Notes: generated by a model not told the origin, from the sequence alone. Shown: positions 1-12,300, numbered from the stretch's first letter. The stretch: 64,000 nucleotides of DNA from Helicoverpa zea (GCF_022581195.2 NC_061473.1:6758001-6822000), one strand, 5' to 3'. A program made the numbers and translations.

Positions 1-2341
1 TGGCAACACGTACTACACCAAAGAACCCCACTCCCCGCTGATATGCGATCATCACGTCTGCGAGTGGAACTACACTAATCATTATGGAGGTAAATATATA
101 GTAATTCCGACCTAAATAATATACAGGTCTTAAATATTAACTTCTAGACATTATTTTGATACCATAAATATCAATCAGATACCGTCATCTATTATATAAA
201 AATAAGTCGGGTTTTCCTTCCTGACGCTATAACTCCGGAACTCACGAACCGATTTCCACGGGTTTGCATTTGTTGGAAAGGTCTCAGGCTCCGTGAGGTT
301 TATAGTAAAGAAAATTTAGGAAAAATTTCAACCGAAAAGCGGGACAATATTTTTTTCACATACAGCGCCATCTACGAGTGCGAAGCTGCGGGCGGAAGCT
401 AGTACATACCACAAAAAATGCAACAGTGTCTGTCTATGCTAGGCAAAGTGCACCAACACCTGCACAAGTAAACATCTATATACCAACCAGACCATGCCGT
501 GAGCGTGGCGAATTATTATGCCACCAAAATTTAAATTCGATTTTTTTGATTTGAATTCGTTCACCAAAAACATTATTTTTACCATCACAACCCATAGCAT
601 TAATCAAACATTTTGTTACATTTTATTTGTCGAGGTCCGTTCCTAATTCCGGGCGACCCGGGCACTGGTATCGACGCAGTGCCGCCGTATATTGAACCGA
701 CTCCGAAGACTGACGGAGGAGATGGAGATGAGGAAAACATCACTGTGCCTTGTAAGATATTGCACTTTCTTAGGCTGGAAACAGTTCGACATAGCTATAT
801 CTGTGAAAGTCTATGAACGCGCGCACAGCTACGCTGACGGTACGCGCGTGATTTTGTATGTGATTCGGTCGGAACGTACGGTCAACACTGCCGAGCACTG
901 TTTCCAGCCAGAAATTGAAATGACCGCTTTCCAGGGGCTCGATTCTGCTAAGTTAATAATGTGAAAATTGAATCTCAATAGCAGTTTTAACCTTTGCGGG
1001 GCATTTTTCTACTAATATAAGAAGACCGATCATTCCAATGACATTTCATTGGTTTGCCATTGGTTGGTCTGCCATTCTGTGTATAGGGAAGTCTGCTCTA
1101 CAATCATAAATATTACAATCGTAAATCACTTGCAGACAATACCTATGATTCATTTATTAAGGTCAGTAAGTCTGACACCAGTCTAACCAAGGGGTATCCC
1201 AGGTAACTGGGTTGAGAAGGTCAGATAGGGCAGTCGCTTCTTGTAAAGCACTGGTACTCAGCTACATCCGGTTAGACTGGAAGCCAACCCCAACATAGTC
1301 GGGAAAAGGCTCAGAGGATGATGATGACCTATGATTCATTATTGAATCACAAAAAAGAATAAAAAACGTTTATTTAAAAGAAAAAGTAGCGGAATGCCGC
1401 ATACGCTTCAATCGTAATTGATTTGGGATTGAATCTTAGTTGGATATCAATCGTATGTCGCTTAAGTAAAATCAGCAGAATCAAGCCCCCGATGAGCCTA
1501 AAATGTACAGTCACAGGATTATAGTGCAAACAAATGATTAATGAAATATTTCTGTATACAGATATCCTTGATGGCTGTTTGTTCATGTACCCACCGAACT
1601 ACGGGTCAATCGCGGGCAAGAGTTACTTGGACTCCATCGATCTTCACGACGACAGGTTTACTTGCAACGCTGCTGGCGGAAATAAGGTAACGATAGCTGA
1701 CTTTCATAGGACCTTCGTAGACAACACAAATCTTACCTACACTGAGAAAGCCTATGGGCGACTACTATGGAGGTTTTATTTAACAAAAGCGGATGAGCCA
1801 TACTAGTATGGAAATGTACTTTGCCTACGAAGGCTTAAATGGTTTCCTCGGGATGCGGATCATACTATTTATATACGATAAAACAGCATGCAGACATATC
1901 TACCAGAACCAAGTACAAAGTATAATCTACCAGAATATTTTATATCTTACAACTTTAACTAGCGACCCACCCCGGCTTCGCACGGTTGCAAAAGACCTCA
2001 AAAATAACAGTATTTCTACGCTATTTATTGGATGTTATTATTCATATAAACCTTCCTCTTTAATCACTCTATCTATTAAAAAAAAAACATGTAATCCATC
2101 GCGTAGTTTTAAGGATTTAAGCATACATAGGGACATAGAGACAGAGTAAGCGACATTGTTTTATACTATGTCGTGATATAATTTCCCATTTCCCCAGGGT
2201 CTCTACTGGTACCCCCAGTGGATGGGTGCAGCTCCCCACCACCCATACCCTGCAATGGGCGATGATAAGGATTACGAACCCAACGGACCGTTCTACGCGC
2301 ACCAACAGGGCTACGACATGGACGAACAGGATATTGAATAA
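1..2341 (+). CDS. Exon-like pieces of an unrecognised gene, 5' end outside the window
   Basis: I do not recognise this protein. Four coding-looking blocks lie on the plus strand. Block 1 (to 89) reads NTYYTKEPHSPLICDHHVCE and ends at a GT donor. Block 2 (635-751) contains GDPGTGIDAVPPYIEPTPK and an acidic stretch. Block 3 (774-933) contains FDIAISVKVYERAHSYADG and runs into a MITE at 934. Block 4 (1562-1772) contains CLFMYPPNYGSIAGKSYLD. A last acidic block (2198-2341) begins GLYWYPQWMGAAPHHP and ends QGYDMDEQDIE then TAA. Blocks 1, 2 and 3 keep phase, but the gap between 2 and 3 is only 22 nt, the MITE interrupts block 3, and block 4 leaves two bases that do not fit the frame I favour for the last block. 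It is either a live gene whose exons I have misjoined or a decaying one. Several NxS/T sites and cysteines would fit an extracellular protein, but that is inference. Confidence 0.35.
934..1490. mobile_element. MITE, GGGGCCCGATTC family, copy a (interrupted)
   Basis: The terminal inverted repeats start GGGGCTCGATTCTGCTAAG on the left and end with its complement near 1490. The body contains the poly-variant blocks seen in the copies at 18955, 44773 and 46076 (for example TAATATAAGA, GACATT, TTTGCAGAC). It lies inside the coding-looking block 3 of the first gene and is itself split by a retroposon at 1155-1326. No coding capacity. Confidence 0.75.
1155..1326 (+). mobile_element. Retroposon with GAT-type tail, 14-bp target duplication
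   Basis: A 172-bp insertion containing the blocks GTCTGACACCAGTCTAACCA and CCGGTTAGACTGGAAGCC, ending in a GATGATGATG tail. It is flanked by the exact direct repeat ACCTATGATTCATT at 1141-1154 and 1327-1340, so it is a retrotransposed insertion into the surrounding MITE. Related copies lie near 11405, 18550, 30190 and 35766. The family may be a SINE or the 3' end of a LINE. Confidence 0.8.
1955..2160 (-). mobile_element. Helitron-like 3' terminal fragment
   Basis: Read on the minus strand the block ends in a GC-rich stretch followed by CTAG and then T, the usual 3' signature of Helitrons (CTRR then T). A homologous block lies at 48648-48845, sharing TTTAATCACTCTATCTATTA. No ORF. It lies upstream of the last block of the first gene. 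Confidence 0.5.
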
Positions 2342-2555
2342 TATATTATTTTGTAGATTCACTTTTGTTTTATTGCAACAACAAATTAATTAAATAATGC
2401 CGCTGTGTGAGACTGCAATGAGTCATGAGAATAAGAGAAAGAAGTCAAAGTATCAAGGCTGCAAAAGTAAAAATAATCTTCTAACAAAATGTAAAACTTG
2501 ATTTATTTAGAAATAAAACTTAAAATAAAATATACATATAACAATATATTTACAA

Positions 2556-4711
2556 TTAAATGTAACTTTCCAGAAATCTACGCTCGATACTGGTGCCTCG
2601 AGGCAGTACAAAAAACGCGGGTGTGCCAGCCTTCAACTCAAAATATTTGACCACTAATAAGTCGCCCAAATTCTTGGTAGGATCAACTACATGGGGCATT
2701 TTGTCGTAACCTTCGAAATAGACATTGATTTTAGAACAGTTGTACTTATTTTCTTCATCCCATGGCGCAGGGAATAGTTGTTCTAACTGACTTCGTAACG
2801 GCACATTTTCGGGGCAAGCTCTGATAAAGTCCGTCATTTGATATTCTGGATATAGAAGTAATATTGGCCACCTTAAAACACCATCTTCAACATGTACTAT
2901 CGCGTCCTGCGCTCCTGGTAAACTAGGCTCTAACTTAGACAAATCTATATCGTCTTCATCATCACACTTCGAAATTTTAATTCCTCTCTCAATTATTGCT
3001 TTAACCACCAATTCCTTCTGCTCATTTTCCTTCTCACCTTTTCTCTCTTTCTTCCTTTGATCACGTTCTTGTTGTAATTTCTTCTTTTTCGCTATATTAT
3101 GGAGTTCAACAATGTCTTTCTCCTTAGATTCGCCTTCTAATAATTTTTGGCAGTGTTCAATGCAGACATCGTACTTGGTTATTTCGAGAGCTGCCTTGGC
3201 CGCGCGTAATCTTGCCTTGGTATGTTTAGAGTTGAAAGTTAGTGCCTTCTCGCTGTCAAACAAGGCTGATCTGTAATTCTTGAGATGCCAATGACATGCG
3301 GCCCGGTTATTGTATAGGCTTGCATTGATTTCAGCATCGTCACATCTCTGTTTGATGCCTTCTGTGTAACTGTAAAAATAATTATGTGTAACAAAAAGTA
3401 TTTAGGTGCATCCAAGTTAGTGGCGTAGCACATTGTGGCTAATTTGGAAACACAACTATATTAACAATTATTAAGAATTAATTTATTCAATTTTTTACTA
3501 TCAAGACAACTGAGCGTTTCCCCTTCACAATGACCCACTAATAACATTTTTAAATACTAAGTAAAAAATGGAATTGAGTTGTAGTTATGTATACATCACA
3601 GAAGTAAATAATATTAAAGATGGTTGTTTTTCATAACCATGTTCTAAATCTTTTAAACTATTTGATCCAAACAGGGATAAAAAATGTACTTCCAAGTCAA
3701 AGTCAAACAATTATTTGCATGTCATACTTCTTTCATTCATTTTTGTCACCACACTTGTAGCTGAACTTTTCCTACACTTTTAGGTAAACTATTTGCATAT
3801 GGTAACACCATATACTAAACTAACTAAGAAGGTTTAATCACTCACCCTAAAATAGCCAATCTATAGTTTTTATGTTTAAAGTTGAAGTTGCCATCCTCCT
3901 TGTAGTTTCCAGCCAGTTCTACTGGTGTATTCTCCTCAGGATCATACTTCAGTTTAGCCAGCCCCTCCGCAAGTGGAGACAGCTGCCCATTTTCTGGTGT
4001 TGACTTCATAAAAAATGGATGCTTGTCCATTTCTTCCTGAAATTATAAACATAAAACTATGTATTTGACTGTGAAAATTTTACTTTTGTTATTAAATCTT
4101 TTAAAAGGATGACCATGAATGTTTGGATCAATATGTGAATATCTGTGACACTTAAAGCAAAACTACTGAACTGATGTTAATGAAAGTTAGCACTATAATA
4201 TACCTCCAGGGCTGTGGGATTGTCTGAAAGAGTTACTACGGCCCTGGTACATAAAAGGCCTATGAAGGAGCACAATGGATTTTTTGTCAGTAAAAGTCTG
4301 ACACTACCTCATTGCTGCCAACCCACAGCGGGAGGGGATAATTTGATGATTTTTTCCATGGCAAAAAAAAGCACTATGTATTAATACCTAGCTAATATGA
4401 CATCAGAATTACATACTATGCTTCCTTTTATCTTAGAACGAGAAGTGGACCTTGGGATGCGGGTTTTCTCAGTTTCACCCGCGTCTTGGGAGAAAATCTA
4501 CCAGTTCCCATAAAAATATAGCCTCTGTCACCCAGGAATAGTTTAGCAACTTTTGTCTCACCTCCCACTTGTCCTCGGGCCATCCTTCCGTGTACCGTTT
4601 CTTTTCCAGGCTGTCAATGAAGTCATCTAACTCCTTGTCCAGTTTCTGGGCCAGTGCGATCCTCTCCTCGTCAGTCATCGGCTGCTTAAGCCCTGTTCCT
4701 TCTTCCGCCAT
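2556..4711 (-). CDS. Dpit47: TTC4/Dpit47-type TPR co-chaperone
   Basis: Tetratricopeptide repeat protein 4, the insect Dpit47 orthologue, an HSP90/HSP70 co-chaperone of the cytosol and nucleus. Model on the minus strand: exons 4711-4562, 4036-3846 and 3369-2556, 384 residues, in phase throughout with GT-AG introns. The protein starts MAEEGTGLKQPMTDEERIAL. A three-repeat TPR region spans about residues 92-200 (NYKEDGNFNFKHKNYRLAI, then SLYNNRAACHWHLKNYRSAL), followed by a lysine/glutamate-rich helix and the conserved C-terminal wheel-like domain with LRWPILLLYPEYQMTDFI. The length matches the family (about 385-400). The start is the only ATG before the conserved N terminus. Intron 1 carries a repeat at about 4215-4350. 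In Drosophila the family member binds DNA polymerase alpha; here only orthology is visible. Confidence 0.93.
4215..4350 (-). mobile_element. SINE-like interspersed repeat, copy 1 of 3
   Basis: Contains TCAGTAAAAGTCTGACACTA and CTGCCAACCCACAGCGGGA. The reverse complement matches repeats at about 49505-49665 and 55325-55470, including GGGTTAGCAGC and the CTTTGGCCCTACTGG-type region of those copies. It lies in TTC4 intron 1. Its boundaries are approximate. Confidence 0.55.
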
Positions 4712-5175
4712 TATTTACAACTTATACACTTTCTAATTAGATTTTACACTAAATTTTTGAATGAAACTGTCTCGATATTAAATAAAACAGTAATTGGTTT
4801 TAATATTTATTGCAATTTGTGATTTTTAATGTTTCTCATGTATTCTTATAAATATAACCTCTATAGCTAAACAATGTCACGTTTCGTACTGTCAATTGCT
4901 GTCATTATGACACTGACAGCCTGTTGAGCATTGCTAACAACCAAATTCAGGAACACTACGAAAGGCCCGGGCCGACCGGTACCTATGCAGTATGATCAAA
5001 AGGATGCCCCATGAGTAAACTACATCTCAAATAAATATGAATCTAAGAATTATATGAAGCAATGTATTTCTGTATTGCTGTAGAATTAATATTAAGTTGA
5101 GAACAAAAAAACAGTAATTAATGAATCAAACCTAACATTTACTCACACAACATAATAAATATCTAACGTTGATAT
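4712..5175. other. Intergenic, upstream of TTC4 and downstream of NDUFB9
   Basis: No coding region or recognisable repeat seen. It should contain the TTC4 promoter close to 4712-4950 and the NDUFB9 3' end at its right edge. A short GC-rich patch near 4965-4985 (GGCCCGGGCCGACCGGTACC) stands out from AT-rich surroundings. Confidence 0.5.
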
Positions 5176-5807
5176 TCAATACAGTTGACCTAAATGCCAT
5201 TTCTGAATATATTCACATTTGCGAGCTTCGCGTTTTTTAAAGTATTCTGGAAAGTGAGCCTTTTCCAGGGGATGCCAATAATCAAGGACCCAGTCTGGGG
5301 GCGTTACAACTCGTTCAAAAGCTACACCACCGGCTTCACCAACAGAATGAGCAACTGGAATAAAATAAAGTTTTATTTCAGAAATAGGAGCCCACACAAA
5401 TGGAGTCTTTCTGAGCATTTTCACTATCTCTACTGAAGTCCAGAGGTGCCTAGGTCTAAAGTAGAAAAACTAAGAACAATAACATTTAACTGACTTACAT
5501 TTACATGGTGGCAGAGGAGTAGCCTTTAAAAACAATTCATGTTCGCCCACCCACAATAAACGACGCCGCTCCTTAGCATCAGATACATTTCTGTTCTTGT
5601 CGAACTCAGCCCTCAAAATAACTTGATGGTAACGTACGACGTTTCTGAAAATAATGTTTTTGTATTATACTGTAGTCATCATAAACCTTTACTCTAACTT
5701 TGGCCAGTTTACCTTGCCACATAATATGCTTCGATATTCCTCATAGCTTTTTTGTAAAGAGTACATACTTTTTGCGAATGAGTACGTAATTCAGGAGCAA
5801 AAGGCAT
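5176..5807 (-). CDS. NDUFB9: NADH dehydrogenase 1 beta subcomplex subunit 9 (B22)
   Basis: Accessory subunit of mitochondrial complex I, on the matrix side of the distal membrane arm, of the LYR-motif family that binds acyl carrier protein. Exons on the minus strand: 5807-5713, 5644-5499 and 5354-5176, 139 residues, in phase with canonical introns. It starts MPFAPELRTHSQKVCTLYKK, where LYK at 17-19 takes the place of the LYR triplet. It ends with the conserved block DWVLDYWHPLEKAHFPEYF then QKWHLGQLY and TGA. It is shorter than human NDUFB9 (179) because the C-terminal tail is reduced. It is head-to-head with METTL3 across about 575 bp. Confidence 0.93.
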
Positions 5808-6382
5808 TTTAAATAATCAGTTTTAGAAATTGTAACACTTTGAAATTGCAAATTGAAAGAAAACTGTTGTCAAAAACTTGTCGAGATAAAAGTAAAAACG
5901 GATAAAAAAGGTTTCGATAGTGTGCCAGTTTGTCAGCTCAGCGACAAAACTGCTGTGAAGTATAGTGAAATGAGTATGGAATTAAAAATATTTAAACAAA
6001 AAAGTTTTCATGTGTATTCGACCCAAGAACATTTTTTTATTCCGCAAATCGACTCCTCTATCCATGCTCTATCCTGAGTGGCCTGTCAAAGAAGACGTTC
6101 TGTCAATGCCAATGTCAAACTCAAAAGTTATTTTGGGAAGCGTCCGCTGCGGGCCCGCTGAAGTAAAAAAAGTTAGAAATAACTTTAACAGCTATAAAAA
6201 GCCATTAAAAACGTTACTAAGAATGCATCTTATTTAAAAACAACTTGTTTATTTAAGAGAAACCAAAGCACGGCTTGTTGAAACCAACTTCGTCGTCATT
6301 GCAAGTGGCAGTCTGAATGGTTGTAAGGCCGGCTAACTATTTTCTCATCGTATGGCATTTGTATTAAAGAAAATAAACAAAC
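5808..6382. promoter_or_regulatory. Divergent promoter region NDUFB9 / METTL3
   Basis: The 575 bp between the two start codons transcribed outward. No gene seen. A GC-rich patch near 6140-6160 (CGTCCGCTGCGGGCCCGCTG) could be a core-promoter element. No TATA box is obvious next to either start. The assignment rests on gene arrangement only. Confidence 0.5.
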
Positions 6383-9300
6383 ATGTCGGACGCTTGGGAA
6401 GAGATCCAAGCTGTTAAAAGCAAAAGGAACAGTCTGCGCGAGAAGTTGGAGAAACGTAAAAAAGAACGTCAGAATATCTTGAGTTCTAATTTGGTTGGCG
6501 GCGAGAAGTCTGAGGGATCGCCCGGCGGCGGCAAGGAGCGCTCCACAGCTAGCCCGTCAACACTAAAGCATGAAGGTATCGCAACCTTTTATTTATTACT
6601 AACTTCCGCTAGCTTCCCGCTTCTTGAGGGCACTACTTCCAGCACCTATATAAAAAGTGGCCTATATATAGCTATATCAATGCCAAATTATAAATACATA
6701 CACTTACAAACTTTGAAGTGTGATTATGTAAACAAAACTATAGATACAAATTTATAAAGTTGCTATGGGGCAAAGTTATCGATTGTTTACGCTATCGACA
6801 TACTAACCACACATAAATATAGAAACAAATATACCTAAAGTCACAAGTACCTCTCGTTAATGAGACCTCAACACTAACTAACCATGCATTACTTTTTCAG
6901 TGACACCAGATAAGCCAAAAGTAGTGGTCCCATCAGCCTCCTTAGAGGTGCAACTCCTTCAAGTGTTGTCGGACATGCAGTTGCAACTACCTGCCACAGC
7001 CAGCGCACTCCTCCCTGGCCTGGGTGACGTTGATGCAGGGATCGTAGCCAGCCTGCTTCAAAAGTTCGCTACTCAGAAGCTTATTACGTAAGGAGTATTT
7101 CATGTTTTTTTCTTTGAACTTATCAGCCAAAGTGTAAAATATGAGTTCTAAAATATAACTCATTCTTATATGGTCAGTGCTCATTCTGGTATGGAAAACT
7201 GTAATAACTGTAAATGTGACAATATAGATACATATTGGGGCATATTTATATTTGAGCACAATCTGTGCATGAATACAATTTATTTTCATTAAGATGTCAA
7301 CAGGGAACAAATCAAGTGCATGACATTAATTCATGTCATCATCAGCTCTGCTCAATATGTCAGAAAACACAAAGAATTTTCTTTTCCCATTACAATATGT
7401 TATGCATCAAATTGTCAATGATCTTCTGATTTCATTAAACTGAAGAACTTAACAAATTTTATTTCATCTATCTTCAAAATTCTTTAATTAATATTAAAAG
7501 AAACAAATAAACTAAATTAAACGACCTCACGCGAAACCCTAAATGGCCTGTCAAATGAAGAATTATTTTTTAATAATATTTACAAAATATTTACATTAAT
7601 TTTATAAATTAAAAATAAACTTATATATACAACTTAAAACTAATACATTGCATCAAAAAATTGCTCCTCATCGCTGTCACTGGGTAATGTACCCAGAAGG
7701 CTGGCAGCATTGCCACGTTGGATGGCAATGCTCAACCTCTGTGCGAAATAAAAGCCAGCCCTTGGGTCACGAGAAGTGTCAACAAGGCGCTTAGAAATTT
7801 CCTTCGCAAGCGCGTGAGCACTCGGACCCCACGGCCCGAGAGTTTCAACCCCAAACGGCTCAAACATGTAATTCCCGATAAGGCTACTATATTTGCGCCG
7901 TTTGAGGTCCTCTGCTTGTGAGGCGGCGGAGCCAACACAACACGCAGTTCTAGGAAGATGGGATGGCGCAAGAGTGTCGACGCAGGTCGCGTCCCACACT
8001 AAAGTCCTACCCATCTTCCACGGAAATAGCGACATGCCATCTGGTCTCTTGCCATCGTCGCGTGCCAAACCATTTGGTTCAAGTACGGCTGGCACGCCGA
8101 CGGCAACAAGAGCCCGACGGATCACGTCGTTGATATTCGCATGTCGTGGTATGCGGCCCGCACTCCGACTGCACGACAGGCCGTGGTGACCGAGGCTGTT
8201 GACAGCTTCCCCGCAGTGGCAGCGGTGAGGAGTGCAGCACGAAGCACCCAGACGCAGGCAGACAGCGAGTCTGAAAGTGGTGTCGTCAAACATGGTGCCT
8301 ATGTTTGCCGACGGAAATGCGTGAAGCCAAAGACCTGACTCCCATTCACCCACAGCCAGTAGGCGTGCTCGCTCCGCAGAAGTAATTGACGTATCAATGA
8401 GATTTTTCCGTATTACTCTGCAGAGCGGCTCATCCCACTGTCTCTGGGAGGATGGGTTGGCGGGTAGATCGGTATTCGGGCATGTGACTTTCCAAGCATT
8501 AATAGCCTCCGCCAGGCATGGCACCTCAAAATTGATCAGTGTAATAGGTAGTATTTTCCTAATCAATTTGTCAGTGCCATGAACGGAGGAAATAAATGCC
8601 GGTAAACTAATACTGGAAATTTTGCGGACGCCAAGCCCTCCCATACGGATGGGAAGTGTAGCTTGAGACCAAGCTTTGTCGTCCAAGGCCACATTTAAAA
8701 TTGATGAAAGTGTATGTCGAATTATTTTATCAATTTGATCCAAAAGGTTGATGTGCTTCCATAAATGAGAAGCACGCAAGTACATCTTGCGTGCTTCTCA
8801 TTTAATGTTTAAGGTTAATTTGGGGCCAAAGCAGCAGTATCGTAGGATGGTGATGGCTGAATGTATATTAATTTTGAATAACCTTTCCGAAATATCATTG
8901 AAATTTTGAATTTTGTTCTCAATAAAATCCGAAAATGACTCTTCCAGTACTGGTGACCCCAGGAGGCAAAGAGAACTTTTGTCTATTATTTTTATGCCAT
9001 CGGCTACTGCGTTAAAATTTTGAAGTGTCGTCTGTCTGTCGGTTGTGTCAGATATAAAGAGTTCGCATTTGGAAATGTTTAGGTCAAGGCCAATGTTATG
9101 GAGTTTGTCTCTTAGGAAAATGAAATCATTAAGTACGGTATCTCTGTTGCCTCCCAGGGTCCCATCGTCGAGATACCAGACGTTAAATTCAGAATTTAGC
9201 TGCCGAATTAAAAAAAAATAACAAATGCCGCTTAACAAATTGTGAAATATCTGGTAGAAGGCTTACAATTATATAATCTGCATTCCAGGATTAAAGAAAG

Positions 9301-12300
9301 GACAGAGAGTACAACAGATGCAAGCATAGAGGTTGTAAGTGCCGAGTCCGTGAGACTGGCCGCCGTGCTAGCAGCACTTATGGAGGAACAAACTTCTGGC
9401 ACTAAGAGAAAAGGTTGGCCTCTTTGGTTAAATTATTTGTCATGCAGCTTTGACATGCAGTTTTGCCCGCTTCCCGAGGGAACTACTTCCTGCTTATAGA
9501 TGAAGAGCAGCCTAAATGTTATTCTGATGTACAAGTCATATTGCAGTCAAGTTTCATCACAATCAATCCAGTAGTTTTGAGTTTCAGAGTATCATAAATA
9601 CATCTTTTTTAGGGACTTTCAAATTGATTACAATAATTGTAGGTATATGTGAAGACAAGCTGGTATTAAAACTTTAATGTATAACAAACTGTTTTATATT
9701 CTTAAATTATAATGCTTATTATTATTGCAGGTGACAGTAAATCAGAAGAAAGCACAAATCCTAAAGTATCAAAAACAGCAACAGATGAAAAGAAAACTGG
9801 TAAAAACGACACAGATATTATGGTGAGTTATCAAAAAATCAATAAAAATCTCCTAAATCTGAAAAATACTATGATAAAAACGACATCAATCAATTCTGTT
9901 CAGATAAACGTAAAAAAATATATTAATTTATTTTTACCGACTTCTCAAAAAGAGGAGGTTCAAATTTTTTTGTGTGTTCTTACTTATATTTTATAATTTT
10001 TTCTTACTTTCCAAGTTTTGTTAGTATTTATTTCATTATATTATTTTTTTACAGTCATTACTAGCAATGCCGTCGAGCAGAGAGAAAGCTGTTAAAAGAG
10101 TGGGTGAAGAGATAATGGATTTGCTCAGCAAGCCAACTGCCAAGGAGAAGTCACTGGCTGACAAGTTTAAGAGCCAAGGAGGTTTGTTATTTTTTTTTTT
10201 GCTTTATTTATTTACTCAAACTAACAGATGGTCTGTTGAGTGGTCTTATGGGCTTCTACTATACTAATTTTGTAGAGGACAGTTTTTGTTTGTATATACC
10301 CTACTAAAGACTCTGAAACTACTGACCTGATTAGAAGAAATTGTTTACTGTTGAGAATGATTCCCCAGTGACATTGGGTATATTTTGTCCAGGAAGGGGC
10401 ATTAGTTTCCATTGAACGCGGGTGAATCCGCTTGAAATAGCTACTTATCAACATGAATGCACTGACCAGTATTCTAAGCTATATTTCAGTACACACACGA
10501 AGTAACATGTCTTTAGGAAAAAAATATTAATCGTACCTGCAGGAGTACAAGTAATGCAGTTCAGCTTTTTTTTTAAGTATAATTATGTAATTATTTTCTA
10601 TAAAAAAAAAAAAACAATCTATCTATCTATCTATATAAATAAAAATGAATTGTTGTTCGTTAGTTTGATTGTGGTTCGTTAGTTTGATTGAGCTGATTTT
10701 GGTTTTAAAATGTTTGTAGAGGTCCAGGGAAGGTTTGAATGATACGAAGTTCGCGGGATCAGCTAGTAAATATATAAAAATATTAATCTTACCTACAGGA
10801 GCACAAGTGATGGAGTTCTGTCCGCACGGCACCCGCGCGGAGTGCGAGCGAGCTCGCGGCGCCGACGCCTGCAACAAGCTGCACTTCAAGAAGATCATAC
10901 AGCCGCACACTGATGAGGCACTCGGAGACTGCTCATTCTTGAATACCTGCTTCCATATGGATAGCTGCAAGTATGTTTTTTATCATCATCAGCTCGTTTA
11001 TTGTACCACTGTAGTGCGTAGGAAAAGGCGTCAAGCACAATATTCTTTGAGAAAATGAGCCTTTCTCAAAGAATATTGCTATTCAGATTTTGTAAGAGGA
11101 AACAAGGCCTCTCCCATTCTTCTTCTTTCGTGTCGATGACATGTCATATATTGAGACTACACTATGTCAGCCCAATATGCCGCCACAGCGAGAGCACGGC
11201 CGTATGCGCTCATTAAGTCCTCCCGCGAGCAAGTTTCAGGTTGCAGTGGACATGCGATTAAGCAAACCTTGGCGCGTTCGGTCCGTGGATGGGTGACCAT
11301 CTTGTCATGGCGAGTTCGTCCGTTCTTCGGAAGGCACGTTATATTGGCGAGTCGCAACTGTCCTTGTCCGCTGGACCCAGAAAGTTTGACAACCTCTAAC
11401 TAAACAGTCTTAAATCCCAATGGTATCAGGTGGACGAGGTCTGATAAGCAGTCACTCTATGAAAAACGCTGATCCATACCCACGGGTTAGACTGGAAGCA
11501 GGCTGACCTCAATATAGTTGGGAAAAAGCGAGGCAGATGATTTAAAAAATCTTGCTACGCAACCTTCATTGAAATCTGTCTTGTTTTTTTTCTTTAATAA
11601 ACATTATTTTCAACAGATACGTGCATTATGAAGTAGACAATTCGGACCCGAATGTGAGCGCCCCCAAACCCGCCGAGACTGCGCCTAAGGCACATAATGG
11701 TAACTATAGTTCGGCCATTCAGAGAATGCGTTCCTGACACGTCGCGATTGAACTGACGACGTAACTTTGCAATGGCGTTGCAGTTACGATAAAAATATTT
11801 TTGCTGGTTGTTTACCGTTTTAACAATTGAGGAGCATTAAAACAACATTATTATATCAATAATCAATGAATGTTATAATTCAGTCAGTTCAATCGCGACG
11901 TGTCAGGAACGCATTCTCTGAATGGCCGAACTATAATTAGTATTACTCCTACTTACCTATAAATAAAACAGAACTTGTGAGTGAAAGAGACGAATGTACA
12001 GTAAACTGCACATTAGTGGTAACTGTCATGCACCTTAACTCAATAGTAATTAGTACGATTTTACAAAAAATATTACCACTGACCTGAAGTCGACTGTACG
12101 ATAAGGAATAGTGAGTGCACCTGTGTCCGCGCAAATGTTCGTGCACTATAATAAGTCCTGCGCAGCTGGCTGATCTCCTTACATGAGAACAGCCGCCGTA
12201 ATCGATAACCGGCTAGGAGGACATCATCATCATCATGTACAAGTTTGAACTAATCTTTTTTTGATAGTCCATAACACTATATTCTTGCTGGTTTTAAAGT

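Noticed and set aside
7718..8582. Plus-strand frames opposite the reverse-transcriptase pseudogene
   Set aside because: Shadows of the minus-strand coding sequence; the RT-element protein on the other strand explains the codon pattern.
9242..9288. An earlier start of METTL3 exon 3 (reading KYLVEGLQLYNLHS)
   Set aside because: The AG before 9258 puts exon 2 and exon 3 out of phase; only the acceptor at 9287-9288 preserves frame. The upstream residues are open by chance.
10735..11058. A 107-codon frame overlapping METTL3 exon 6 as a separate gene
   Set aside because: It is METTL3 exon 6 read into its flanking introns; both splice sites and the zinc-finger cysteines are explained by METTL3.
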